Notes: a model not told the origin generated them from the letters alone. A stretch of DNA of 64,000 nucleotides from Siphonodentalium dalli (GCA_032622095.1 CP136063.1:208803934-208867933), one strand, 5' to 3'; shown: positions 22,331-34,656, counted from the first letter of the stretch. Translations and numbers: made by a program.

Positions 22331-22405
<75 letters not shown>
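22331..22405. repeat. (AT)n microsatellite
   Basis: About 75 bases of pure AT dinucleotide. The unit 3 counterpart at 58562-58616 is shorter. Confidence 0.95.
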
Positions 22406-22409
<4 letters not shown>

Positions 22410-22599
22410 ATATGAGATCTTATTTGGCGATAGGTACCCGCGACCCGTTACCTATACGTTACCCATATACGTTACTGTCCGATTTGGACGGTAATGTGCT
22501 TGAAATGAATGCAAATTTCAAATATTCATTCTCCAGACGATATTCTGATGAACTTCACCTCGCAATATTAACAAAATGTTCACACAGTTAACCCCTTTT

Positions 22600-25500
22600 G
22601 TGCCGCTTTCATTGTAATAAGTAACCGCATTCATCGCTACATGCAGGGGTAGGGTACCCGATTCTCAAACAGATGCGCTCAATCAGAAGAAATCAGGTCA
22701 CCCCTCATGTTCTATATTGAAACAACATAGACTAATCTATCGCAATCTAACTGCAAATAGACTGAAACTTTGCCTATAATGCCATCTAAATTTAACCACG
22801 TCCGTGCTAATATCGCTATATGCGGCCAAATGGTACCAGATTTTCACACAGAAATGCACACAAACTAAAAGACCAGGGCACCTATCATGGCCTGGTGTGA
22901 TACACAATAAACTACTCTATCGTGATCTAACTGCAAATAGCCTGCCTTTTACCGTATAAGGCCATAACAACTTAACAATTGTTTGTTAATAAGTAACCGC
23001 ATTTATCGCTATATATGGGAAAAGGGTACCCGATTCTCTCACATAAGTACGCACAAACTAAAGCACACGTAGCAACTATCATGACATAGTTTGATAAATA
23101 ATACACTTCACTATCACGATCTAACTGCAAATAGGCTGCCTTTTTCCATACAAGGTCAAACAAACTTAACAATTGTTTGTTAATACGTAACCACATTTAT
23201 CTCTATATATGGGAAAAGGGTACCTGATTCTCACACATTAATGCGCACAAGGTAAAGCACCCGGGGCACCTGTCATGACATATTCTAATACGTAATGCAC
23301 TACTCTATCATGATCTAACTGCAAATAGGCTGCATTTTACCATATAAGGCCATAACAACTTAGCAACTGTTTGTTAATAAGTAACCGAATTTATCGCTAT
23401 ATGAGGGGAAAAGGGTGCCCGATTTTCACACATAAATGCGCACAAACTAAAGCACCGCGGCACCTATCATGGCCTGGAGTGATACAAAATATATCACACT
23501 ATCGTGATCTAACTACAAGTAGGCTGCCGTTTAACGGAAAGCCAATAAAAACTTAACAATTATTTGTTAATAAGTAACCGCATTTATCGCTATATGCGGG
23601 AAAAGTGTACCCGATTCTCACACATAAATGCGCACAAACTAAACCATCCGTGGCACCTATCATGACATATTGTGATACATAATATACTTCTCTATACTAT
23701 CACGATCCAATTGCAAATAGGCTGCCTTTTACCGTAAAAGGCAATAAAAACTTAACAATTGTTTGTTAATAAGAAACCACATTTATCGCTATATGCGGGA
23801 AAAGGGTACCCGATTCTCACACATAAATGCGCACAAAATAAAGCACCCTGGGCACCTGTCATGACCTATTCTGATACGTAATGTACTACTCTATCATGAT
23901 CTAACTGCAAATAGGCTGCCTTTTACCGAATACGGCCATGACAACTAGCAATTGTTTGTTAATTAGTAACCGAATTTATCACTATATGAGGGAAAAGTGT
24001 GCCAGATTTTCACACATAAATGCGCACAAACTAAAGCACCCGCAGCACCTATCATGGCCTGGTGTGATACACAATATATCACTCTCTTGTGACCTAACTG
24101 CAAATAGGCTGCCTTTTAACGGAAAGCCAATAAAAACTTAACAATTGTTTGTTAATAAGTAACCGCATTTATCGCTATATGCAGGAAAAGGCTACCCGAT
24201 TCTCACACATAAATGTGCACAAACTAAACCACCCATGGGACCTATCATGACATATTGTGATCCATAATATACTACTCTATCACGATCTAACTGTAAATAG
24301 GCTGCCTTTTACCGTAAAAGGCCATAAAACTTAACAAGTATTTGTTTTAATAAGTAACCGCATTTATAGCTACATGTGTATATGCGGGAAAAGAGCACCC
24401 GATTCCAATACCAAAATGCGCACAAACTAAAGCAACAAGACCACATATCATGACCTATTGTGATACATAATACACCACGCTATCACGATCTAACGGCAAA
24501 TAGGCTGCCTTTTTCCGTATAAGGCCATAGAAACTTAACAATTGCTTGTTAATAAAAGGTACCCGATTCTCACACATAAATGCGCACAGCGTAAAGCACC
24601 CGGGGCACCTATCATGACCTATTCTGATAAATAATGCAGTGCCTTATTATTATATAAATGCAAATAGACTGCCTTTTGCCGTATAAGACAATACCAACTT
24701 AACAATTGTTTGTTAATAAGTAACCGCATTTATCGCTATATGCGGGAAAAGGTTGCCCGATTTTCACACATAAATTAGTGCGCACAAACTGAACCACTCA
24801 CGGCACCTATCATGACATATTGTGATACAAAATAAACTATTATATCGTGATCTAACTGCAAATAGGCAGCCTTTTACCGTATAAGGCCATAACAAAAATT
24901 AACAATTGTTTGTTTATAAGTAACCGTATTTATCGCTATATGCGGGAAAAGGGTACATGACATGTGCCCCGGGTGCTTTACGTTGTGCGCATTTATGTGT
25001 GAGAATCAGGTACCCTTTTCGCGTATATAGCGATAACTGGGTTAATTATTAACAATCAATTGTTAAGTTTGTATGGCCTTATACGGAAAAAGGCAGCCTA
25101 TTTGCAGTTAGATCGTGATAGCGTGGTGTATTATGTATCACAATAGGTCATGATATGTGGCCCTGTTTCTTTACTTTGTGCGCATTTTTGTATGGCACCT
25201 ATCATGATATATTGTGATATAAAATAAACTACTCTGTCATGATCTAACTGCAAATAGGCTGCCTTTTACCGTATAAGGACATAAAAAATTAACAATTGTT
25301 TGTTAATAACTAACCGTATTTATTGCTATATGCGGGAAAAGTGTATCTGATTCTCACACATAGATGCGCACAAGCTGAACCACCCGCGGCACCTATCATG
25401 TCATATTGTGATACGAAATACACCACTCGATCACGATCTAACTGCAAATAGGCTGCCTTTTACCATATAAGGCCATACAAACTTAACAATTGTTTGTTAA

Positions 25501-26095
25501 TAAGTAACTACATTTATCACTATATGCGGGAGTACCCGATTATCACACAGAAATGCACACACAATAAAGCCCCTGGGGCACCTATCATGACCTATTCTGA
25601 TATATAATGCACTACTCTATCACGAACTAACTGCAAATAGGCTGCCTTTTACCGTAAAAGGCCAAAAAAATCTTAACAATTATTTTTTGTAATACGTAAC
25701 CGCATTTATTGCTATATGCGGGAAAAGGGCACCCGATTTCCATACAAAAATGCGCACAAATAAAGCAACAGGGCCATCTATCATGACCTATTGTGATAAT
25801 TACATAATACACCACACTATCACGATCTAACTGCAAATAGGCTGCCTTTTTCCGTAAAAGGCCTTAAAAACTTAACAATTATTAGTTTTAATAAGTAACC
25901 GCATTTATAGCTATATGCAGGAAATGGGCACCCCATTCGCATATAAAATGTGCGCACAAACTAAAGCAACAGGGCCACCTATCATGATCTATTGTGATAC
26001 ATAATACACCACGCTATCACGATCTAACTGCAAATATGCTGCCTTTTTCGATATAAGGCCATACAAACTTAACAATTGCTTGTTAATAAGTAAAC
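22600..26095. repeat. ~194-bp satellite array, unit 1
   Basis: About 18 units. Each contains GTTTGTTAATAAGTAACCGC, a TATCGCTATATGCGGGAAAA segment, TCTCACACATAAATGCGCAC, CACCTATCATGACNTATT, and CTAACTGCAAATAGGCTGCC. Successive GTTTGTT starts at 22981, 23175 and 23369 give a 194-bp period. One segment (about 24958-25194) is inverted. The array is almost base-for-base the same in unit 3. Confidence 0.9.
24958..25194 (-). repeat. Inverted segment inside the satellite array
   Basis: About 237 bases here read as the reverse complement of the flanking units (for example GTGTGAGAATCAGGTACCC and GGCAGCCTATTTGCAGTTAG). The same inversion with the same junctions is at about 61161-61397 in unit 3. Confidence 0.85.
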
Positions 26096-26655
26096 GTGAT
26101 ATCGGACAAAAATATCCCACAATGAATGTATATTATGGTCCCCATGTCTTCGCCAATGACTCTTCTATACGATAAATGTATAACATCATGCCAATATTTT
26201 CCTACAGAGACAAACGAAAGGTGGTGAAATGTCAGAAAAATAGCATATTTTCACATTTCGGTGGCCATCTCGGATTCTGGTGTCAGACTTTTGGCTAATT
26301 TGTAAGTGTTGTATATTAGCATAACGAATCGAGCGGAAAACAAGACCGCATGTGATATCATCTTTACTATAACGACGATCAAAGAGACCTGGTGCATATA
26401 ACAAAAATGGCCGCCATGATGGACGCCATCTTGTCTGGAGTCTCTGCGGCCACTTTTTTCTCTTGTTAACAACCAAAAAAAAAAAATTAGAGGAAACATT
26501 AAAAAAATTAGTGGGGTGAAGTTCCTGGACTATATAACTTGCACAAAATATTATTTTGCGCCATCAAAACCTGCGTCCAAGATGTTTTGCTTGAACCCGA
26601 ATACCAGTTAATTCCGGGGTATGAATCCCGCGTAGCCTACACGGCTTCAAAACAC
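26096..26655. other. Non-coding right end of unit 1
   Basis: It matches 62290-62878. It contains an AAAATGGCCGCCATGATGG stretch and an A-rich tract. Reading frames at 26186-26499 are not supported: the longest differs between copies by frameshift. Confidence 0.6.
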
Positions 26656-26663
26656 CCTGATAT

Positions 26664-27621
26664 CAGTGTTCGCGCTGTCGGTAGCCAATTTAGCCAATGG
26701 CTAATCTTTTTCGAATTTGGCTAATAAAAATTTCATTTGGCTAAACTTTTGGCTAAATTTTTTTTAACCCAAATGGAAACTGAAAGCATGATTTTTTGGC
26801 AAGTGGGTTTTCGTTGTGAACGATCTAGTCCGAACACATCGTAAGTGGGAATATATTGTCGACTGTACAAAGGGAAACCCGATCGCGGACAGTACAAAGG
26901 AACCCGTCACTCTGCACGAAACAGCAACAGGTCATTGTTTTACATTTAATCCGCTAATCCCACATTGTCAGTCTGGTCACTGGCAGGGCTCCTGCACAAG
27001 GCATGTTTATGGTAACATTGTTTTATGACCGTCAAGGTTTATGAGCACCAATTGTAAGACAATAGCTTAATCAGCCAAATGTTAATCACGACAGATATTT
27101 TGTGGCTATTTGTCGTCAATACCGATGCATTCAAAACAATATGCATGCTTTTACGACAGATTGTAATTTGATAATGGCGTAACAATATTAAGTTATTAGT
27201 TTCCAGATGTCACTTCGATATTTTCGCAAGGATAATTAATATTTAATGATTTAAAAAAAGATATTGACATAAAACAAAAAAATAATGTAATTATAAAGGA
27301 CAATCCCGGGTTACCCCCCCCCCCCCCCCCCCCAAATCGTTCTTTCACATAAAGATTAATAAATGTTTAATAAATGATATATATATAAATATTTTTAGTT
27401 CATCAAAATCAGTTAAATTATTGTGTATTTTACCAGTGACTGTTAGATTTGACGTTGTAGTCATTAATTGTGAACCGACCAGAAAACGATGATTTTATTT
27501 GGCCATAGTTTTTTTTATTTGACCAAAAAACATTTGGCTAAAGTTTTTTTCATTTGGCTAATATAATTTTCATTTGGCTAAAGTTTTGGCTAAAGTTTTT
27601 TTCGGTCCAGCGCGAACACTG
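26664..27621. mobile_element. Non-autonomous hAT-type DNA transposon
   Basis: The ends are CAGTGTTCGCGCTG and its exact reverse complement, flanked by the 8-bp duplication CCTGATAT (26656-26663 and 27622-27629). A CAGNG end and an 8-bp duplication define hAT elements. The 958-bp body has clustered ATTTGGCTAA motifs near both ends, like hAT subterminal binding repeats, and a poly-C tract at 27317-27333. No transposase frame is present; the 70-residue frame at 26816-27028 is unrecognised. Confidence 0.88.
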
Positions 27622-27651
27622 CCTGATATCCCCCCCCCCCCCCCCCCCCCC

Positions 27652-28660
27652 GTGAACATCTGAGTCAAACGTCGCCATATCATGGAGATGATTATGTATA
27701 TGTTTGGTGGAAATCAACAAGAAAACTATTTCATCAGTTTTGCTTCCCCTCTCTCCTTTCTGTCCCTGACAACAACAGCGTCACTTTAGAACATTCAACC
27801 CACACCATTATCTTCCTCGTAAACAGTTACACATGTTAGACTCATTTGCTGCCATATAGATGGTCCCCCGCGAATTTCTATAGAACACAGACAGACATTC
27901 GCAAATATAGATATAGATATATTAAATCCTTGACGTATTGGCTGGTAAAATACACTCGTAAAAGTGGACCATTTGCTTCAGGAAACGTTTTTTTACTTTG
28001 TACTGTGTCATATCGGATTGGGGGAATCCCTTCATTTTCTGATAAATGAATGTGTTTACAATTATACAACCAGGATGTAAACTCGACCAGCTCAAGTGAC
28101 ACACAATGAGCCGCGACAAAAACGATCGAATTAATACAGTCGCTCATCCATGCGAACTCGAATTATTACAAAGAGTTTATTATGTAGTATAGCTCATATT
28201 GTGGCGTCAAGAGACCAATTACATGTACGGTATTGGCTAGGGGAATCCCCAGATTCACAAGATACCATGTCTTCCCGGTACGTCAGATGAGTAAGGCAAA
28301 TATTAAGTGTTTCGTGGAAAAGCAATTTTCATGTGACAACATGGTCCGTGAAAATTCAATGTGTTGTTAACTCTGTCCATCTGTTACAGATTATATTCTC
28401 GATTCCTTATTGCAGGGACCTGCCTAGAAAATTTAAATTGCGAGACGCCATTTTCCATATTATGTTACTAGGAACAAATGGACTCTATCATAAGTCATAA
28501 TCGCTGAATAATTTACTCTCCATTATCACCTTTCTGTGATTTAACAGATATTATGCAATACAAGAGCTCATTTATAATATCATTATAATGATAATGATGT
28601 AATTGATTAAGCACATTATTATTCTCAGTAAAAACTTCAAATATTCCATATTTAAATTTG
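27652..28660. other. Non-coding 3' portion of unit 2
   Basis: Counterpart of 9241-10250, with ATGG-GATGAT repeats and a short GACAGACA tract near 27890. No gene seen. Confidence 0.5.
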
Positions 28661-28664
28661 CATA

Positions 28665-29015
28665 ATGGTAATATATAAGAGAGAAGTTACATGTCCCGCC
28701 TGCACACCACCGATGATGCTACCGGTAGTTCCAGCTCAGGAGAGGTCTGAGAGACGCCCAGACCACCCCTCCCCCACTGGAATGCTGACTAATGTCATCC
28801 AGACAGCTGCTGCTGATGCCGTGATGGTGAATGAGTCTTCATTCAGCCCGATGACTCCGGAATACATCAGCCCGTGGTCATCCATCTCCACCACGACCAG
28901 CAGCACCAACACCAACAACACCAGTTCCTACTCAGAGGCCGAGATGGCAGAAATAATCAGAAGGGCACACTCGATCATAGCAGCATGCCAAGAAGATACG
29001 AGGCGGCTGGAGTGA
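28665..29015 (+). CDS. Hypothetical 116-residue reading frame (unit 2 copy)
   Basis: Copy of 10257-10610, beginning MVIYKREVTCPACTPPMM and ending in the same helical segment. It lacks one codon in the Thr/Asn-rich microsatellite part and has several replacements. Function unknown. It may be a fragment of a spliced gene or a chance frame. Confidence 0.3.
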   Translation: MVIYKREVTCPACTPPMMLPVVPAQERSERRPDHPSPTGMLTNVIQTAAADAVMVNESSFSPMTPEYISPWSSISTTTSSTNTNNTSSYSEAEMAEIIRRAHSIIAACQEDTRRLE

Positions 29016-29353
29016 TGTCACCACCTCCAACAACAACAACAACAACAAAAGAAGAAGCACCACCTCAACGAAAAAAAAGAAGAAACCAAAGTAAAAAAAA
29101 AAAAGTTAGATCATTTTCATCCAGGCTCACCATTTCATGTTATTCTTCACCTCATAACATGTTTTAAATAAATTCAAAAGTGGGTTGTAGGGAAGGGGTT
29201 CCGCCCCTTCCAAATTTTACCGGGTTTAATCCCAAACACCATAAATAAAAACTTTTTTTTTTAAATCCCCATACAAAAACAATGAACAGTGGCACATTTT
29301 ATGGAGAACATGTCTCTCAATTCGCCCTACAGAGGAATATTGTGTCAATACTA

Positions 29354-29506
29354 CAGTAATTCTCTAATTAATCGACTCCTTAACCACAGAAGAATTATCG
29401 GTAACTTTTCATGATGAATGGCAACAAGCCATATTTCCGACTAAGTCCTGAAAAGTTACCCATAATTCTGCTATGGTTAAGGCGTCGATTAATTAGAGCA
29501 TTACTG
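29354..29506. mobile_element. MITE-like inverted repeat, unit 2 copy
   Basis: Same 153-bp element as at 10952-11104, with CAGTAAT ends. A few substitutions separate the copies. Confidence 0.6.
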
Positions 29507-29519
29507 TTCCAGTAAGTAC

Positions 29520-30105
29520 TTGAATGACGCCACTTTTTAGATCTTTAAGCCACGCCATTAGACACCTCATACCATGGGGATGAATTTTTATAAGTTTCGT
29601 GGCAATCGGCGACTAAACCAATTCTTATCAGATTTAGTACCACCCACCCACCCCCAAAATCTCTCATCCCAACGACACCAATTTGGCGTATTTAAATCAC
29701 AGGATAAGATTCCTTGTATCATGGAGAAGATCTCAGAAGAATGTGCATCAATTTGGTGGAATTCGGCGCTAAAATTATTTTGATAAATTTTGGTGCCCCT
29801 CTCCCCCTCCGGGCATCCCTGGCGCGAACGGCGCGACTTTTGACATATTTATACCACACCATTATATTCCTCATATTATGGGGATGATAATATATAAGTT
29901 TGGTGGCAATCGGCGACCATTTTTGTTCTGCCCCTCCCCTGTTCTGCCCCTGACAACAACGGAGTCACTTTAGAAAATTCTAACCCTCGCCATTATCTTT
30001 CTCGTAAAAATTTACCCCTATTAGACCCCTTTTGTGCCATCTAGGTGGTCCCCTGTGAATTTCTATAGAACACAGACAGACAGTCGCAAATATAGATATA
30101 GATCG
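29520..30105. repeat. ATGG-GATGAT repeats with GACA microsatellite, unit 2 copy
   Basis: Counterpart of 11110-11692. The GACAGACA run is shorter here, and there is a small duplication of CCCCTGTTCTGCCCC-type sequence near 29935. Confidence 0.5.
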
Positions 30106-30360
30106 GCACTTTTAGTTGTTGAAAATCGACCATACCCCAGATGTGAACATGCATTACTGCATGTTAGAGCAGCACGATTACAATATTTTAATAAACTAAT
30201 ATATATTTGCTCATGACTTTTTATACAGACGCATTATTTTTCTAAATCGCCAGCATCAAAGCAATTTAGCAGGACGCGCCATATAACCACTTACTCAGGG
30301 GTGTAGCCTGTAATACGAGACCCGATCTGGAAAGAGTATATATTCCAATGCAGACCCCAA

Positions 30361-32052
30361 GGCCGGATTCGTCATCTCAGGTTTAAACCCGGTCTACGTA
30401 AACCTGTATGTTTAAACTGCCGTGAGTAAGCTAAATCCGTGGTTTAAACCCGAGCCCGCAGGTCTAAGAGACGCATTTGTCATCTCTGGTTTAAACCTGG
30501 TCCAGACAGACCAGTGGTTTAGCAGCAGTGTCTCTGTATCGTCGAGATAATTAATCGTACTTTCCTAATGCGGACCGCCTCGTTTTATTGATTGCGAAAA
30601 TCAATAATAAGCATATTTTGATTGGAAATTTATAAGCAAGAAGCACTCACACCTATAAAGCGAATGGGAATGAGTTTTTGTCAATTTCGATAAAAAATTT
30701 GCGTTTTTTATCTTAAACCTCAAACTAAACCTTCTAATTCGGCGGTCCAGCTAAACAAGCTTTACCGAGGCTAAACTTGAGATGACGAATCCCACTGTTC
30801 TTCATCGGTTTAGAATTGTCAAACAATCAGTAAAAGGGTGGAGCTTTAAATGATCTCGAGTGAGGGCGTGTCTAAGTGGCGACTGCCGACTGGTGTTATC
30901 GTGCCACAGTTGATTCATTCGCACGCGAGCTTTGCTCAGATATGGACATGTTCCATCAATATGATTTCTACAACTATCTTGTGGGGTTTTTTTTTTGGGC
31001 TTGTGGTTCAACGTTTTAATTTTGACACCAAAACGATGCTACTGCGTGACCAGATACGCTATACACATATTTTGCAATCCTGAAATTATATTGCTATATG
31101 AGTCAAATTTGATAACTTATTGTGATGTAGATCATGCCACAAAGCTCTACTCTGGCTACGTCCATAAATTCCCATAACAATCCACCAGTTCAAAGCCTGG
31201 GAACTGTTTGACTTTCTGCATGACAGGAAATTTATGACATTGAAAAAAAGCAAAGCATGTAATATATTTCTTTATTAAAAGCTGTCCCTCTTCATGGTTG
31301 CCCACTTCTGGTTTGCACTCAAGCAAATTGCCTTTACTTGACCGACCTCTTGATCCAGTATTGACTCGATTATGGAGCCTTTATTCGGCGTCAGAGGGGC
31401 CTGAACATTTTAATTAAATTTTTTTTATTAAATTTAAAGCCAAAAATATTAATTTAAATTTTAAATTGTGTTTATTGTAAGATTCAACTCCTTACTCAGG
31501 TTAACAACACATTTTTTTCAATATTTAAACCTAACGCCGTTATACCATCAGAATCACCACACCTAATTTGGTTTAAATCGCTCCAGGGGTATGGGAGAAC
31601 AGTTAGGAACAGACAAACGTACATGTAGATAAAGCTCATATACCCTTTAATATATACAGATATACATGTAAATACACCAAATTTTGTCTTTGCGGGTAAA
31701 GTATCTTGCAGAAAATCTATCACAAATAAAGTGATGAAAAGCTCGCGAAACTCATGTTGAGAGACATTGCCTTTGTCAGATTAATTTAAACCCAGAATGA
31801 GATCGGATTAATGGTCCATGAGCCATACTTGTTTCTCAATAAATAAATACATTGAGCGTGCACGCGTTCGCGATAATTATGACGTGTAAATAACCATTAT
31901 ATCGTCATGTCTTTTGGTCCAATTGATAAGACGGTAGCTCATATCACCGAATCGAGTTGTCAATTAACTGGCAACTGGACAACAAAAACGCCCCCCCCCC
32001 TCCCCAGACCAGGTTTAGCTGGACCATAATGTAGGTTTAAACGAATCCGGCC
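30361..32052. mobile_element. TIR element with GGCCGGATTCGTCATCTC end, unit 2 copy
   Basis: Same enlarged form as 11947-13643, flanked by CAA on both sides. Its right end overlaps the frameshifted C-terminal extension of the LRR-TIR copy 2 frame. Confidence 0.5.
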
Positions 32053-34516
32053 CAAGTGATTGATGGGCCCTAACTGAACACTTGGTTAGCCTGTCTATAA
32101 GACGTGCATGTTTCCAGTGAAAACATGATAGTTGGTTTGTCACTTGAAGTATCTGATGCATCAAAACGAATATTTCTTCATCTTGTCTTGGCCCGACGGG
32201 TTCCATCTCTAACGTAGCTTCAACTTGTCCATCAGCAATTTCATGACAATCCGGGGCACTTCGTTTGTGCAGGAGAAGTTTAGCGAGTGAATTCACTAGA
32301 TTAATCCAAAAAATGTCCTGTTCATGTTGCACAGGAGACCACACTAATCTAGTCTTTTTGCTGTACATATATCGAAGCACAGGACTCAGGTCGCCCTCTG
32401 GCACGTTCTCCAGAAATATCATGATCACAGGTTTCTTCTTAATCCATGTGTAAGTGACCTCTAACTTGGACCAAGTGCTCGTAAGAAAACTTCTGCTGAC
32501 TGCTGCAACTGTCGCACAAGTAGAGTTAACTCCCCTAACTATTTCTTCGTCAATTTCGCCGGGAATTCGAAAGTCTTTATCATTTATATACAACACATCG
32601 TCCTCTGTGTTAAGCAGATTCTTCAGTTTTGAATTAAGAACAGGGTAAATATCTCCAAGAACAACTCCTTTGTCTTGATGTCCATAAACGAGAAATATAC
32701 GGTCGTTAACTAGTTCCCTGTCATGCCTATGTCGATAGAAGCGCCATCTGACATAAAGTTTAATGAGGTGAGCTCGTTTTCGATAGCTAACCGCTGCTGC
32801 GATGGAAATACTAATAAAACCGGAAACCGCTGGTATTACGATGGACATTATCCTCATTAAGCACTGACGATCCAAGTCACTTAAGTTTAGTTCGCCCAGG
32901 AATACGACTTTGTCATCGAAATCACAAGACAGAGTATCGTAGTCAACAATAGCACTTCTGATGTCATGCACAACCTCCACTGCGTCTTTAGTTTCACACG
33001 CGCAACGGTTAATAGTGTTGCTAAAATTGACGAAGGGAGTAATAATTCGCAACGCTTGTGTTATAATGTCCTTTCTGGTGGAAACTGGAATTGACAACAA
33101 CATGTTGCCGGATAAATCAAGGTAGCGCAAATTTGGTACATCGTTGAATTTGAGATCGAATACACCTAGTCTGTTGTTCGCCAATTCAACAATTTCCAAC
33201 TTCCTATTGTTCATGAATATTTCTCTGGGAATATGTGTGAGATCATTATTACTGAATTCAACGTATTTGAGTTCTGTATTGTACGTCAGCAAGTATCGAA
33301 GGGTGCTTGATTGACAGTCGCGCAGATTATTATGGCCTAGTAATAATCTTTTTAGTTTAGGTAGGTGTCGAAGACTCGCATTGGAAATGAAGCCAATTTG
33401 ATTTTCTCGCAAATCAAGCTCCTCAAGCCCCTCTACTCCTATCACTATAAAATTGTAGCCCTTATATCCTCCTCGTTTGAAGGAGACTGACTTTAGTGAG
33501 TTGTTGCTTCTTATACACCAGACGCGATTAGTGAGAGAACTCATTTCAGCGCACAGCGGCCGAGTTGAAACAACCCCATCAAAAGTTAAACTCGTTAACC
33601 GAGGCGGAACAACATCGAAATGACGGGGATAGAGCTCACACTCCCTGCCGTATTCCATGGTGTGTAAATCTCGGGTGCACTCGTCGGCATACGGTGTTAT
33701 GGCGAAAACAGAAAGTTCTTGGATGTTTATGCCATCAATTCTAAGTTCTCTCACATTGGGTATAATCTCGTGTATAAAAAGATATCTGCTAGATTTGTGA
33801 AGTACGTGGCTGTATGAAATGTTCAGTACCTCAACCGATTCAAACTGCAGATCCAGTATTGTCGATTCGAACACGATGTTGCCTGTCCATGATATGTCGA
33901 CGATCTTTGGTCGTAAAGCTGACAGAGATGAGATAAATGGTTGATCAACCACAGCCACGTGCATAGGATTCTGATAGAAATTAGTTCTCGACATATTGAG
34001 ATACTCCAAAACAACATCAGCTCGAATGAGATCTTTGAAAACAGAAGCCATATCCACGAAGTTTATCCATTCATTACCGCTCAGATCTAAGGACTTCAGT
34101 TCTTGTAAATGTGAGAATGTTCCGGGAAGAAATGGATAATATCCTCGCGCAGATTTGATGCGCAGTTTCCTCACGTTCGTCAACCCACTGAACGCCGACG
34201 GACCGATTGAGAGCATATCACATATGAGGTCAAATTCTTCTATCTCGTCCCATCCTTCTCCAGTTAAATTTCCACCGTAAAACACTTCACGTTGATTGGA
34301 GTATTTAAAATATTTCGTTCTTACAGGAATATCTAGCGGAAATTCCGAACATGACACGTAAATTTCACCCTTCTTCTCTGAACAATTGCAACTTATTGGA
34401 CATGATATAACACCCGATGTTTTATACGAACATTCCATCAACGCACAGACATATACAAATGTCCACAGAACACCCATTTGGTCCAAACACGGTACGGACA
34501 GATCATTTAATTTCAT
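32015..34516 (-). CDS. Toll-like receptor-type LRR-TM-TIR protein, copy 2, with frameshifted C-terminus
   Basis: An 833-residue frame collinear with copy 1 over residues 1-784: signal peptide after Met14, complete LRR N-cap (cysteine retained at 43), LRRs, LRR C-cap, membrane helix at about 554-578, and TIR domain at about 604-750 with box 1 RIFLVYGHQD. One extra A near 32164 destroys the stop that follows EEIFV in the other copies. It adds 49 residues read from former 3' UTR, including part of a transposon end, so the tail is unlikely to be functional. Differences from copy 1 are dense in the ectodomain (residues 60-485) and very few in the TIR domain. Confidence 0.88.
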   Translation of the reverse strand: MKLNDLSVPCLDQMGVLWTFVYVCALMECSYKTSGVISCPISCNCSEKKGEIYVSCSEFPLDIPVRTKYFKYSNQREVFYGGNLTGEGWDEIEEFDLICDMLSIGPSAFSGLTNVRKLRIKSARGYYPFLPGTFSHLQELKSLDLSGNEWINFVDMASVFKDLIRADVVLEYLNMSRTNFYQNPMHVAVVDQPFISSLSALRPKIVDISWTGNIVFESTILDLQFESVEVLNISYSHVLHKSSRYLFIHEIIPNVRELRIDGINIQELSVFAITPYADECTRDLHTMEYGRECELYPRHFDVVPPRLTSLTFDGVVSTRPLCAEMSSLTNRVWCIRSNNSLKSVSFKRGGYKGYNFIVIGVEGLEELDLRENQIGFISNASLRHLPKLKRLLLGHNNLRDCQSSTLRYLLTYNTELKYVEFSNNDLTHIPREIFMNNRKLEIVELANNRLGVFDLKFNDVPNLRYLDLSGNMLLSIPVSTRKDIITQALRIITPFVNFSNTINRCACETKDAVEVVHDIRSAIVDYDTLSCDFDDKVVFLGELNLSDLDRQCLMRIMSIVIPAVSGFISISIAAAVSYRKRAHLIKLYVRWRFYRHRHDRELVNDRIFLVYGHQDKGVVLGDIYPVLNSKLKNLLNTEDDVLYINDKDFRIPGEIDEEIVRGVNSTCATVAAVSRSFLTSTWSKLEVTYTWIKKKPVIMIFLENVPEGDLSPVLRYMYSKKTRLVWSPVQHEQDIFWINLVNSLAKLLLHKRSAPDCHEIADGQVEATLEMEPVGPRQDEEIFVLMHQILQVTNQLSCFHWKHARLIDRLTKCSVRAHQSLGPDSFKPTLWSS

Positions 34517-34656
34517 TCTATATGAGCTGAATTAACTCACTGAATGGGAGTTTATTATTTCTGATAATGACTATATACAGCTGGTGATGATTAATCTAGC
34601 AGATCACGTTTTGTTTTCACTTCTATACAAAAGGCATTTTATTCGTAATATCCGGA

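Larger units (their letters stand above)
9223..26656. repeat. Duplicated unit 1
   Basis: From the poly-C tract at 9223-9240 to about 16236 this block is nearly identical to 27630-34656. From about 11693 to 26656, with indels, it matches 43977-62880. The unit contains one LRR-TIR gene. The right end is the CCTGATAT shared with the target site of the hAT element at 26664. Confidence 0.9.

Noticed and set aside
22600-26095. CRISPR-like array
   Set aside because: Repeats are ~194 bp, diverged and contiguous with no spacers; the genome is eukaryotic.
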